Shown: one piece after another, positions 47,147 through 57,891 of the stretch
Position numbering within the stretch: the first letter of the stretch is position 1
Layout of the letters: every line of letters begins with the position of its first letter
Source: Arabidopsis thaliana
Lineage: Eukaryota; Streptophyta; Magnoliopsida; Brassicales; Brassicaceae
Reading direction: 5' to 3'
NCBI RefSeq assembly: GCF_000001735.4
Contig: NC_003074.8
Span: 17,367,261 to 17,431,260, forward strand
DNA: 64,000 bases
Program-made: the position numbers and the translations under genes
Notes under the pieces: generated by a model
The model's input: the letters and a program-made list of their open reading frames with translations, nothing else
What the model was told of the DNA's origin: nothing
The model's database searches: none

Positions 47147-49844
47147 CTAAATTGCAGCAACACAAGTTGATTTGTTGTGACCCGACTGACCACACCTACT
47201 GCATTTGTGTAATTTTGGTTTTGGCTGAGACCGTCCATGCTCCCAAACAGAAGGTATCCTCTTTTTCTTCCGTTTGCCAGTAGGTACACGAGTAGAAGGT
47301 GGGAGACAAATAACTTCACTAATAGTTTCTGGAATCTCCCAATATTCCATATCACCATTTGGGTGAATGCTCTCTGAATATGCTTGACGCCACCTGTAAA
47401 TTACAGCGATGTAAACTGAGATTAAAACCACATAAACACAGATAAAACCATAAAAAGAGATATTAAAACATTTTAAAACGCCTGTAAAGTTGTGAAGAAT
47501 AGAGATAAAACCTGTAAGTAGAATGAAACTCATCAACAAACATGTTTTCGTTCAGATTGATATGTTTAGCAGAAGCAATTCCATGTGCGCAAGGAAATTT
47601 ATCAATATCAAACATACAACATGTGCAAGTCCTTTTGTCCAGATTAACCAAATGCGTTTTGGTATCTCCTTTTACCTCAAACTCTTCTTGATTAACTTGA
47701 CAAACCTCAAGCCATCGTGTTGAAGTATCATATGACGCTTTCATTTTCTTCCCTACATTTATAGTAACAGCAGACGGATGTTGACTACTCTCTTCACGTC
47801 GTTCATTAAACCATCTTGTCATAATAGATCTAATTGACTCAAATAGGCAAACAACCGGATACTCGCGGTTCTGTTTCAACAAGGCATTAACAGATTCAGC
47901 TAGATTAGATGTCATGATGTTGTACCGATTTGAAGGAGAATAAGCTCGAGACCATTTCCTAACATCTACCTCGCAAAGATATTGTGCTAACTTTTTATCA
48001 CTATTAGTGATTTCCCAGAACAAAGAATCAAATTCTGTCTTCGTGTAAATTCTAGAAGCCGCATAGTAAACTGGAATAAGTGAAGAACCTCTGAAATGGG
48101 TTTCCAAGTTTTTTTGCAAATGAAAAGTGCAAAGTCCATGATGAGCAAGTGGATAATTCCCTGAAAGTCTGCTTGCAATAGAAGCAGCTCGGTCAGACAC
48201 AAAAACTAAATCATTCTCATCAGGGATTATATTCAGCAAACACTTCAAAAACCAGTCCCATGACGCGTCATTTTCAGAGTCAACTATTGCAAAAGCAATA
48301 GGATACAAATTAAAATTCCCATCCTGAGCTGAGGCACCAAGCAAAGTCCCTTTAAACTTTGATGTCAGATGGGCACCATCAATAGATATGACTTTTCTCA
48401 TCAACTTATAACCTCTAATTGATGCACCAAAAGCCAGAAACGCATACTTAAACTTATTAGCAGAATCTTTTTTGAAAAAAGTGATAGAACCTGGATTCGT
48501 CACTTGTACCCTGTGGAACCACCTCGGTAAAACCTCAAAACTATCATCAGGTAAACCCCTCGCAAGTTCTGCTGCATGTTTTTGAACTCTCCAAGCCTTC
48601 GAATAATTGATTCCAACTCCATGATCTTTTCTAAATATTTCTATCAGCTGTTTAGGTCTGAGGGGAAGCTTTCCTCCTTCAAAATGGTTACTTATCAATC
48701 TTCCTAATGTCCTTGCAGATGCTTGACGATGACTAACATTCCTTAATGAAGAGTCACAACTGTGATGACTAACATACTTCCGAATAACATAACTCTCGGA
48801 TCCACCAGCCCTAGTTGCACGTAGTCTCCAACTACAGTTTTCATCAATACAATGAAGAACATACCTCGTGAGATCTGATTTCACCGTATGAAACTTAAAG
48901 CTGTGCTTCACTGCAAACTTCCGCAACGTGAATACCATTTCATCTTTGTCTTTGAAAATTTTTCCAATAAACAAAGAATCAGCATCACTTAGACCAGTTG
49001 AAAACGCAGAACTAGAATACTGTTGATCAAGAATACTAGATGTTTCAGATACACACGCCTCAATAATCCTAGAGGTTAACCTCGGCTGCCAAAATAAAAA
49101 GCTTACCTCAAACATCAATCTATCTTAAATAATGATTTTACAAGGATTTTTAAAAGGGGTTTAAAAACGTTAATAATGATTTTACAAGATTTTTTAAAAG
49201 GATTATTACCTGAGTAGTAGATGCAGAATGAGAAGCAAAAGGATTTGAAGTCGTCTCAGCCTGTAATAAACTCACTCACTGACTTAATAATGATTTTACA
49301 AGGATTTTTAAAAGGGGTTTAAAAACGTTAATAATGATTTTACAAGGATTTTTAAAACGATTAGTACCTGAGCATTAGGGACAGAATGAGAAACAAAAGG
49401 ATTTGAAGTAGTCTCAGCCTGTAATAAGCACAATCACTGACTTAATAATGATTTTACAAGGATTTTTTAAATTATAACACAAGAAGGTTATTGAAAAACC
49501 TGCTCAACTGTCACAGAAATTTGCTCTACAATCAAACATAACTGAAGCAATCCTCCACTCTGTGAGAATTTGTGCATAAAAGTTGCAAGCTGTCTATCGT
49601 TCCTAATATAAAGAGGATGAGATTGTATGGTTGTAGACGTGGAGACTAACTTGTAACTAAGCTTCAAAGAATTGGTTGAACTATCTATTTGAAAATCCTC
49701 TACAAGAATATCAACCAACGCGTGATAGGTAATGTGCTCATCAATGAGCACTAAAGAAGCTCCCAAATCAATGTCTAATTCAAATTCCCAAGTCATATTG
49801 TTTGTCAACTTCCACAAGCCACAAACAGAATACAATTCTAGCAT
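47147..49844 (-). CDS. Mutator-like (MuDR family) transposase, intact
   Basis: Five exons keep phase: 49844-49500, 49418-49368, 49260-49210, 49085-47512 and 47393-47147, coding 755 aa. Exons 2 and 3 are duplicates of 17 codons each (AETTSNPF..SHS). Domains run from a PB1-like N-terminus through a MuDR zinc-type DNA-binding region (near 220-260, LHCIDENCSW to HHSC) and the DDE catalytic core (Asp385 in DGAHL, Asp447 in SDRAAS, Glu546 in NLAESVN) to a SWIM finger (Cys636-x-Cys638, Cys648-x-His650). A CCHC knuckle (C738-x2-C741-x4-H746-x4-C751) closes the protein. It moves DNA by cut-and-paste in the nucleus and makes 9-bp target duplications. I find no stop or frameshift, so it may be active if expressed. 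Confidence 0.9.
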
Positions 49845-50704
49845 TATAACCTGATAAGATAAATAACAACAAAATCAACACCCACAAAAACACTGTCACT
49901 ACAAAGAGAAGCAAGGTTTACAAATCGTTTTAAAGCGTAAGTAAGTAGAATAGAATAATTTACAAGGATTTTAAAAGCTTTGAAAAGTGGTTAACATGGT
50001 TTACAAATCGTTTTAAAGCGTAAGTAAGTAGCATAGAATAATTTACAAGAGATTTTAAATGCTTTGAAAAGTGGTTAACATGGTTTACAAATCGTTTTAA
50101 AGCATATGCAAAAGAGGTAAACACTAAATCAGAACCAAAATCTATTACGAAATAGTATAACGAATTCACATAAGCAAATCTATCACGAAACAGTATAACG
50201 AATTCAAAAGGATTTTAGAACAGTATAACGAATGTACAAGGATTTTAGAAACAAATTCAATCATCAAATCTCAAACAAAATTCAAATTCGAAGCTGAAGC
50301 AAATGTCAAACTGTCGATTGAATCAGGATTCAAATAACGAGTTCACATAATCAACAACAAAAATCGAATAAACCAATTCGAAAACGAAGATTTAAGCTAA
50401 CATTATAAAATCAAACCTGGGAAACGCAAGAGATTCGACGGCGACACACAGCTCTACTTACGACGGCGAAGATGGGTTTTCACGGCGAGTAAACTCATTA
50501 TTTCCGACGGCATGGGATTCAACGGCATTCACAATTTCCGATGGAGGAAGAAGAGAGAGAATGAAGAAATGAATTAGGTCTGTGGATAGCTCATTAAGGG
50601 TAATTTGGGGAGAAAAGTATTAGAAAGGGTAGAAATGAAAATGGGGAAAAAAAGGGTAGAGTTGCAAAAGGGCATTGAAAAAAGGGCATTAGAGTGAATT
50701 ATTC
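49845..50704 (-). other. 5' region of the transposase gene and right end of the element
   Basis: The region contains the transposase leader on the minus strand and two copies of a segment of about 100 bp with TTTACAAATCGTTTTAAAGC (49920 and 50000). GA-rich sequence (GACGGCGAAG, GAGGAAGAAGAGAG) runs to the element end at about 50704. This GA-rich leader on the opposite strand mirrors the TTCTTCGTCG-type leaders of other MULE genes. Confidence 0.5.
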
Positions 50705-50713
50705 AAAAAACAA

Positions 50714-51427
50714 TACACTATTCTCACTATCTTAATGGAAAAATATCGAAAAAACTCTAAACTTTCAAATTTTGGATGAAAAACTTTTAATTAACTTCTC
50801 AATAATTAAAAATTAAACGTAACTAAATAATAATAGATTTAATTGCCCGTTAAAAACCAAAATGACGTCGTTTTAAAGCTAAAAATTATACGTAAAAAAA
50901 AGTTATCCACCATGTACTCGAATCAAAAACATGGGAAATCCTTAACAGGCTTTTGAACCATGTAGTCACTTAAATCTGTTATCATTTTGTTAACAAAAAT
51001 TGAATGTTATTTCTTAAACGATCTGATTAACAAAACTTAAATTTTTTATTGAAAAGTCAATTAAAACTTCATAATTAAAATAACATTTTTAAAGTTTAAA
51101 TTTTTTCGTCTGACATTTAGTTTTTTTTTGGACATGTTTCCCTATCTTGATTCAATACCTGAAAACGCAAATCTTTTAATAAATTAAAAATAAAACTATA
51201 TTTAAACGATAAACATGAACTACATTATCTTTTCCTAACTTTATTCCGTGTCAACTATGTCGCCATCTGAATCTTGAATTACTTGCACTATATGAACAAC
51301 CTTTTGACACGTGGGCTTAAGGAGAGAAGAAATAAAAGTTTGAAACTTGAGAGTAGTTCCAAATATTTTTCATTTGACAAAAGTTTTAAAAAAAAATGAA
51401 TAATTGCTAAGAATGATCTTTCAATAC
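50714..51427. other. Intergenic, possible second degenerate fold-back
   Basis: AAAAACTCTAAACTTTCAAA near 50755 is weakly mirrored by a complement near 51100. If real, this is an old inverted-repeat element of about 380 bp, but the match is poor. No gene seen. Confidence 0.3.
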
Positions 51428-52041
51428 GGGAAAAATGTCAAAACAAATCACGAACTTTCAAATTTGGGACGATTTAATTTTGAATTTCAAAAAAAACAAA
51501 TAAATCGTAATTTTCTTGTTGACTTTCGAAATAAATAACAAAGTTTTTGTTGACTTGTCATTTGAGTCATGTCGTTAAGTAGGTTAACAAAAAAAATTTA
51601 CGGCGTTAATGTCTCCTTTATCTCCTCTGTTAGAACAAAAAAACGTTGTTTATTGCAGTTCGTTTTGTCTGTTGACACAAATTTAAACCCTAAATCCCCA
51701 AATCGATTTTATTATCTGCGATTTTGAAGTCAATGTGGGTCTGTGATTTTGAGATAATAAAATCGATTTGGAGATTTAGGGTTTATATTTGTTTCAAGAG
51801 ACAAAACAACGTTGTTTTGTCTCTTCAATAAACGACGTTGTTTTGTTCTAACAGATCAAATAAACATTAACACCGTAAAAAAATTCTCTTAACCTATTTA
51901 ACGATATGACTCAAATGGCAAGTCAACAAAAACTTTGTCATTTATTTCGAAAGTTAACAAAAACTTCACAATTTATTTGTCGAAGTTTAAGATTAAATCG
52001 TCCCAAATTTGAAAGTTCGTAATTTTTTGACATTTTTCTCT
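51428..52041. mobile_element. Fold-back Mutator-type MITE with 9-bp target duplication
   Basis: Arms of about 290 bp (51428-51716 and 51752-52041) are inverted copies around a loop of about 35 bp. Outer ends read GGGAAAAATGTC and, on the other strand, AGAGAAAAATGTC. The flanks are exact 9-bp duplicates, TTTCAATAC at 51419-51427 and 52042-52050. A 9-bp duplication with long inverted ends points to mobilisation by a Mutator-type transposase. There is no coding capacity. Confidence 0.88.
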
Positions 52042-52050
52042 TTTCAATAC

Positions 52051-52862
52051 TATCTTTTTCAATTATGTTATTTTCTCTTTCTCATTTTTATTTACCCTCT
52101 CTTTTATTTTTTAATGACCATTTACCCATATTTTGAAAATATTTTAGGTTAACAAAATAAAATATTGATTTGTCCCGTCTAAAATATTTCCGTCAAAAAT
52201 TTCCAACAAAATTTATTTTTGAGAAAAAATACTCTCGATATATTTTTTTAGCGGGAACTAGATTTACAAAGATTTTTGAATGATTTACAAGAGTTTTAAA
52301 ACCCTATTAAAACTCTTGTAAATTTTGTCATAACCTTTTGTAAATATTCACAAGAGTTTTTCAATGGTTCAAAAAGAGTTACAAATGTATTCAAATTTTT
52401 ACAAATTTTTTTAAGAGTAAAAAAATGGTTTAAAGATTTTATAAGAGTTTTAAAAAGATTTACAAAAGTTCCTAAAATCCTTGTAAATCCTTTAAAAACT
52501 CTTGTAAATATTTTAAAATTATTGTAAAAGATTTTAATATGATTTACAATTAAAGAGATTTTAAAATATTTACATATGTATTTAAAGATTTTATAAAAAT
52601 TTAAAAAAAAATTAAAATAATTTATAAAGATTTTAAGAAGTTTTAAAATGATTTATAAAGCCTTTTAAACACTTTACAAAGCTTTTAAAAAATTTTATAA
52701 GGTTTTTTAAGAGTTTTTAAAAATTTCTTTACAATTTTACAAAGATTTTTAAATATATTTTTTTTGCTGGAAAATATTTTATTACGGGAAAAAGGTTTTG
52801 GTGGGAAAAACTTTTTTGACCGGGAAAAAAATAATTTTGTTGTCTGTCATTTTAAGGAAGGA
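52051..52862. repeat. Cluster of TTTACAA/TTTTAAAA motifs outside the Mutator element
   Basis: From 52255 to 52750, GATTTACAAGAGTTTTAAAA-type units occur in both orientations (also TTTTAAAACTCTTGTAAA). They resemble the repeats that fill the introns of the element at 35309-50704 but lie outside its proposed end. No gene is present. The stretch 52051-52254 is AT-rich and plain. Confidence 0.7.
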
Positions 52863-53190
52863 TACTGTTCTCTGTCTTTTACTTTGGGGTTCAACTTAAA
52901 AAACTATTTTTCATTCGTCTGATGCAAGCCCATATCGAGATTGTTTCAAAACATAGAGATTCTTTTTTGGGCCATACTTCTTTAGGTTCAGCCGTTTTCA
53001 GGGTAACAACTTCTGATGAAACTGAAACCAAGTAAATTACCCATTCTTCATTTTGTGGGCTTAATAGACATATATTTGTAAAGTGAGGATCCAATTTCGA
53101 AAATTTTAGGTATCCTATTTTCCACAGCGTGATAGCGACAATGCTAGGCCACATGTCATTATTTCCTTGGTCCATCTTCTGACCATTAAT
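52863..53190 (+). pseudogene. Leftover 3' flank of a deleted PLC gene
   Basis: The segment matches the downstream flank of PLC9 (23470-23860) and PLC8 (56330-56640): AAAACTATTTTTCATTC, GGTTCAGCCGTTTTCAGGG, GGTATCCTATTTT and GCTAGGCCACATGTCA all appear in order. No PLC coding exon precedes it. It lies immediately upstream of PLC8, as expected if another tandem PLC copy once stood here and lost its body. Confidence 0.7.
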
Positions 53191-53345
53191 ACAAATTAAC
53201 AAAATTACAAAACATTAAATTCAAAAATCTCAGCAAATATAGAGGATTTACGTTTTAGTGTATCCGATTATGGTTCGACAGAGAGCATAGAAACAAAAGT
53301 TTCCTCCACTTGTTGTTTCAACAAAACAAAATCCTCCCCTTTCAT

Positions 53346-56069
53346 ATGTTAGTTACGAGGCGATGGGAATCGCATCCGGCGAACTCGCCGGACCTCATCT
53401 TACAGTTTTTTGGGAATGAATTCCACGGCTACGGTGACGATATGCCTGAGACATTGCGGAGGTTGACGGAGTTGCTGGGTTATGAGAAGGAAGAAGACGG
53501 CGCCGGAATGAATGCAGCCAAGAAAATCGCGGCGGAATTGAATCGCCGAAAAGATGATATACCGGCTTTCAGACGCTTGCGGTGTCTCGAGCTTGATCAG
53601 TTGAACGAGTTTCTTTTTTCTACGAAGCTCAATCCCCCGATCGGTGACCAGGTGAATCTCTTTTAGTTTTGACCGGAATTGACTTAAAAAGTCCTTAGGT
53701 TCTTCTAGTTGATTCTGCTATATCTCGAGTCTTGGCTATTCATTTCAACCCTATAGCAAATTCAATTTTGGCTTCTCTACGTGATGTGGTTTCCTGCTTG
53801 TAATTGTTAGAAACTGAAGCCTCTTGTTACAAAGAACACAACAAGCGTTTCACTTGTTGTTGTGTTTAAACAGAGGAATTTGATTATTAGAATCAGAATC
53901 GAGAAGAACAAAGAAGAGTAACAGGAAACTGACTTTTATTGAATGGGGAACTTGTTCATTACATCACGATACAAAAAGTTTAAATAGAAAACACAGCGAC
54001 AGAACAAGTGAAGAGTCGTGTCTCTTTCTCTCTAAGATAAACGACACAACCTAATTTAAAAGTCACTACTCTAACAAACACCTTTTAATACAACATAATT
54101 ATAACATATAGACCAAACTCAATTATAAACTAACAGTAATAATTATAACAGAAGTCGTGTTTCTTTAGGTTCATCATGACATGCATGCTCCGCTGTCGCA
54201 TTACTTCATTCACACCAGCCTCAATTCCTACTTCACCGGGAATGTCTTTGGGAAATACAGCATTTTGCCCATCATTGAAGCACTTGAACAGGGTGTGAGG
54301 GTGGTTGAACTAGATCTGTGGCCGGATGGTAGAGGCAGCATCTGCGTTAGGCCTAGCTGGTATGAAGCCCTGTTTGTGTCCGATTCTTGTTTTGCTTTTC
54401 CTCTGAAAACTATTAATTGTTTCATTATGAATTTCATAGGAACTTTGAGAAGCCTCTGAAATTGCAAGAGTGTTTGGATTCTATTAAAGAACATGCCTTT
54501 ACCAAATGTACATATCCCTTGATAATTACGTTCAAGGACGGCTTGAAACCGGAACTTCAATCCAAAGCTACTCAGGTTTAGAATCTTCTATCATCCTTGA
54601 GTATTCTAAATTTTCTGATCACAGATAAATGTGATGGTATTGACATAGGTATGGACATGTTGTATATGTAGATGATACAACAGACATTTAATCATATGGT
54701 ATATCACCATGATCCTCATAGTTTGGAGGTTTTTCCTTCGCCACAACAACTGCGAAATAAGATACTAATATCAAGAAGACCCCCAAAAGAGTTGTTATAT
54801 GCTAATGATGATGATGGAAAGGTTGGCGTACGGAATGGGGTTGAGATAAGACAACACCCGGCAGATCCAAATTACCAGAGTTTAGTTTCCTTCCATGTAG
54901 TGGAGCCAAGAGGCATGCTACAAAACGTATTAACAGGCAAGGCTAACAAAATCCAACGACCAGGATGGTACGAAACAGATATTATAAGGTACGTGTTGCG
55001 AAATAAGTGTTATTTTATATATTTTCCACAGGGTGAGATCACAAGTATTGAAAAGCTAAGTGATTAAGAAATACTTGACAATCAACAGCTTCACCCAAAA
55101 GAGATTCTTGCGGACACGTCCACAACGGAAATTGTTGATCTATGCCCCCTATAAACCCCAAAGAGCGTGGATGCACGGTGCTCAATTGATTGCACTAAGC
55201 AGGAAGGTATGCCTCTTAACTTTTATTTCTCTCTGTTTTTTTTCTGGTTTCTCTTGCTCATGTAGTAGTTCCACAAGCGTGTACACACTATGTGGAATCA
55301 ACCATGTATACCCTTAGTTTTTTTTTGGGCTTACCTATCGGACTCTATGTCATGAGTACAACATGTTTTACCACATAACTACAGGAGGAGAAAGAAAAAC
55401 TTTGGTTGATGCAAGGGATGTTTAGAGCAAATGGAGGGTGCGGTTATGTCAAGAAGCCGGATTTCCTTTTGAATGCTGGTCCTAGTGGAGTTTTCTATCC
55501 AACAGTGAATCCGGTGGTTGTGAAGATATTGAAGGTTTTTCATACTACACCAAGCTTCGATTTTCTCACTTAAGATGGGTGATAACATTATAGTTTGCAG
55601 GTCAAAATCTACATGGGAGATGGATGGATTGTGGACTTCAAGAAGCGCATAGGTCGACTGTCTAAGCCGGACTTATACGTTAGGGTACAAAAATCTAATC
55701 AGGAGAAGATATATATAACTTTATTGGGTCTGGAAATGTGTTTGATTTTAGTTCTTTCGTTGCATATGAACGCAGATTAGTATTGCCGGTGTACCCCATG
55801 ATGAGAACATTATGAAAACAACGGTGAAAAACAACGAATGGACACCTACATGGGGAGAAGAATTCACATTCCCTTTGACCTATCCTGACCTTGCTTTGAT
55901 TAGTTTTGAAGTTTATGACTACGAAGTATCGACTGCAGATGCATTTTGTGGTCAGACTTGTCTACCGGTTTCTGAACTAATAGAAGGAATTCGTGCTGTT
56001 CCGCTCTATGATGAAAGAGGTAAGGCGTGCAGCTCGACAATGCTGCTCACACGTTTTAAGTGGTCTTAG
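53346..56069 (+). CDS. PLC8: Phosphoinositide-specific phospholipase C 8, catalytically degenerate
   Basis: Paralogue of PLC9. Exons: 53346-53651, 54169-54359, 54440-54575, 54672-54992, 55069-55206, 55385-55534, 55601-55684 and 55776-56069, giving about 539 aa. PLC-X, PLC-Y and C2 regions are complete. The catalytic GHNSY is SLNSY and VLHG is VRPS, so both active-site His are lost; the usual LEDH is FKDG. The exon 4/5 junction is doubtful. The acceptor that reads ATTAG|G in PLC9 is ATTAAG here. Keeping frame needs the weaker donor GTGTTG at 54993, because the strong donor GTACGT at 54989 would shift frame into a stop. Intron 1 contains a solo LTR. Matches my memory of At3g47290. Confidence 0.88.
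53805..54135 (-). mobile_element. Solo LTR in PLC8 intron 1, 5-bp target duplication
   Basis: A 331-bp segment begins TGTTAG and ends CTAACA, with GTAAT on both sides (53800-53804 and 54136-54140). On the minus strand it has a TATTTAAA-type TATA region and an AATAAAAGTC polyadenylation-like site, as in Copia LTRs. There is no internal region, so it arose by LTR-LTR recombination. PLC9 lacks it, so it inserted after the PLC duplication. Confidence 0.9.
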
Positions 56070-56983
56070 CCTACAAGTTTCTTTCTCATTACCAAGTGGC
56101 TCTTGGTCTAGTGGTGTTTCTTAAAACCTTTCAAAGTTACGCTTTCTAGGACCCCTAGTTCAAGTTCCATTTGGAAGGGGGAAAGAGTTTAGGCAAGCTT
56201 AGATTGTGATACGGAAATAAGGTCTTGGTCCAGAACTAGTTTGCATTGCCATTTTACTTTTGGAACGAAAACAAATTATTCGCCATTCAAGTTTCTTTCA
56301 CTTTTATTGTTGAATTTCTTTTACTATCCTTTCACTTTAAAAACTGTTTTTCATTCTTCTGCAAATTCTTCTCGATAGATTGGTTCAAAACTTATGGATT
56401 TTTTTTTTTTGGGCCATACTTCTTTAGGTTCAGCCGTTCTGGGTAACAACTTTTGATGAAACTGAAACTTAGTGATGAAGTAAAATAGTGAAACTTAGTT
56501 ATGCATATATTTGCAAAATTAAAAATAAAAGCGGATCTAGTTCTGAATACTCCATGTATCCTATTTTTCATTGCATAGCTTATTTGGTGTGTTGGTTTTG
56601 GAAATTTTCCTAGTGCAAAATTGCAAAATGTGGCGACATGATGTTGACATCAGAACCAAAGAAGACCCAGAGTTGACCAGACTAGCCGGTTCAAACATCA
56701 ACCAAACCAAACCGGACCAAAAAGGAGAATTTTGGTGCAAACCAAGTTCCGATCAAGCAACTGACCTAGGATTGGATATTTACAAATAAATCCATCATAA
56801 GAAGAGTAATGATTCAGCTGTAATCATAAATCACCATGTCGAACTGAATTTGGTCCGCGATGACCCACCCAAAGCACACAATACTCAAATACACCAACTC
56901 AATGAAGAGTTTTCCAGACCTAAATTGAATATTCACCAGAAAGTTACATATTTCAAGACATGGCGATACATAAACAATAACTT
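56070..56983. other. 3' flank of PLC8 and following intergenic DNA
   Basis: Up to about 56640 this matches the PLC9 3' flank. From there the sequence is unrelated, with an ACCAAACCAAACCGGACC-rich stretch. No gene is recognised. Confidence 0.5.
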
Positions 56984-57262
56984 CTGAACCAATCAACTAG
57001 AGAGCCGAGAAGACCCATCCGGATCAAGTCAACTACAAGATCATCGACCCAAAGTCACATTTTCTCAACCTATCTTTGATATTTACCAATATTATGCACA
57101 TTTTATGAAGAATGAGCGAGACGGAAACAATATATAACTACCGAACCAATCAACTAGAGTGCCAAGAAGACCCATGCGGATCAAGCCAACTACAAGATCA
57201 TCGACCGAAAATCACATTTCCTCGTCCTAGCTTTGATATTCACCAATATTATGCACATTTTA
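56984..57262. repeat. Tandem duplication, period about 157 bp
   Basis: CAATCAACTAGAG, AAGACCCAT, CAACTACAAGATCATCGACC and CCAATATTATGCACATTTTAT occur in the same order at 56990-57108 and 57147-57262. Divergence is moderate. Confidence 0.75.
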
Positions 57263-57795
57263 TCACCCCGATTTTGAGTTATTTTAGGACTTACTCATTT
57301 GGCCTTACTAGTAGACCATATGTTGTTAAAAATGGATCTTTCCATATTTGGTTCACTCCAAAACTATCATTGGAGACCAAGAGAGATTCTTAGACATATA
57401 GGAGAAGTCTTCCCATGCAGCAGTAATTATTTCTAAGCTTGATCCTTTCACAATTCTATTTTTCTTTTCTAGATGCATTCACACTATAAGAATTTTTAAC
57501 CATCAACGACTTTTTATCTATCAAATCTGCTGCATTTTGAAGACACTCCACACATCCCAGAATGTTCCAAGTAGTCGTACTTTCTTTCCCAAGGTCCCAA
57601 GATACAAACCACAAGCCTTTTCTTATTTGGCTGATTTCATCATCAAAGCTCCAATGACCATATTCTTTATAATTTTTGATTATTTTTCTCAATTAGCTTC
57701 TTTATACTGTTGTTTATGAGCCTATAAAAGCTAAGTCTCGAGGTCATTGTAAAACACCCATTATCATTGAGTTAATAAAAGTTTGTTTTCAGATA
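57263..57795 (+). mobile_element. LTR-like remnant
   Basis: The end of this segment has CCTATAAAAGC near 57720, followed about 50 bp later by GAGTTAATAAAAG, which resembles the promoter and polyadenylation region of an LTR. I could not place TG/CA ends or a target duplication. Open frames at 57112-57393 and 57456-57692 show no known domain. Confidence 0.4.
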
Positions 57796-57891
57796 AGGGT
57801 GCCTTTAATGTGTGAACATGAGAGATTTTGTGTTTTCCCAAAGAAATTATAGACCATTTGATTTCTATTGTTCACATATTAAAGACACCCT
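57796..57891. repeat. Short inverted-repeat element (MITE-like)
   Basis: GGGTGCCTTTAATGTGTGAAC at the left is mirrored by the complement of GGGTGTCTTTAATATGTGAAC at the right, around a loop of about 50 bp. Target duplications are unclear, so the family is not assigned. Confidence 0.65.

Larger units (their letters stand above)
35309..50704. mobile_element. Large Mutator-like element with Ulp1-like cargo (candidate boundaries)
   Basis: The element holds an intact MULE transposase gene (47147-49844, minus), a DUF1985/Ulp1-like gene and a broken DUF1985/J-domain gene (both plus). The proposed ends are GGGAGATTTGCAAAAC at 35309 and, on the other strand, GAATAATTCACTCTAATG at 50704. They have no long inverted repeat, as in the non-TIR Kaonashi-type MULEs known to carry Ulp1-like genes. 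AAAAAACAA flanks both ends (35300-35308 and 50705-50713) and is 9 bp, the MULE target size. It is low-complexity, so the exact ends are tentative. Confidence 0.7.

Noticed and set aside
52255-52750. Repeated motif cluster as a CRISPR array
   Set aside because: The sequence is eukaryotic, the units vary in length and orientation, and there are no spacers of uniform size.
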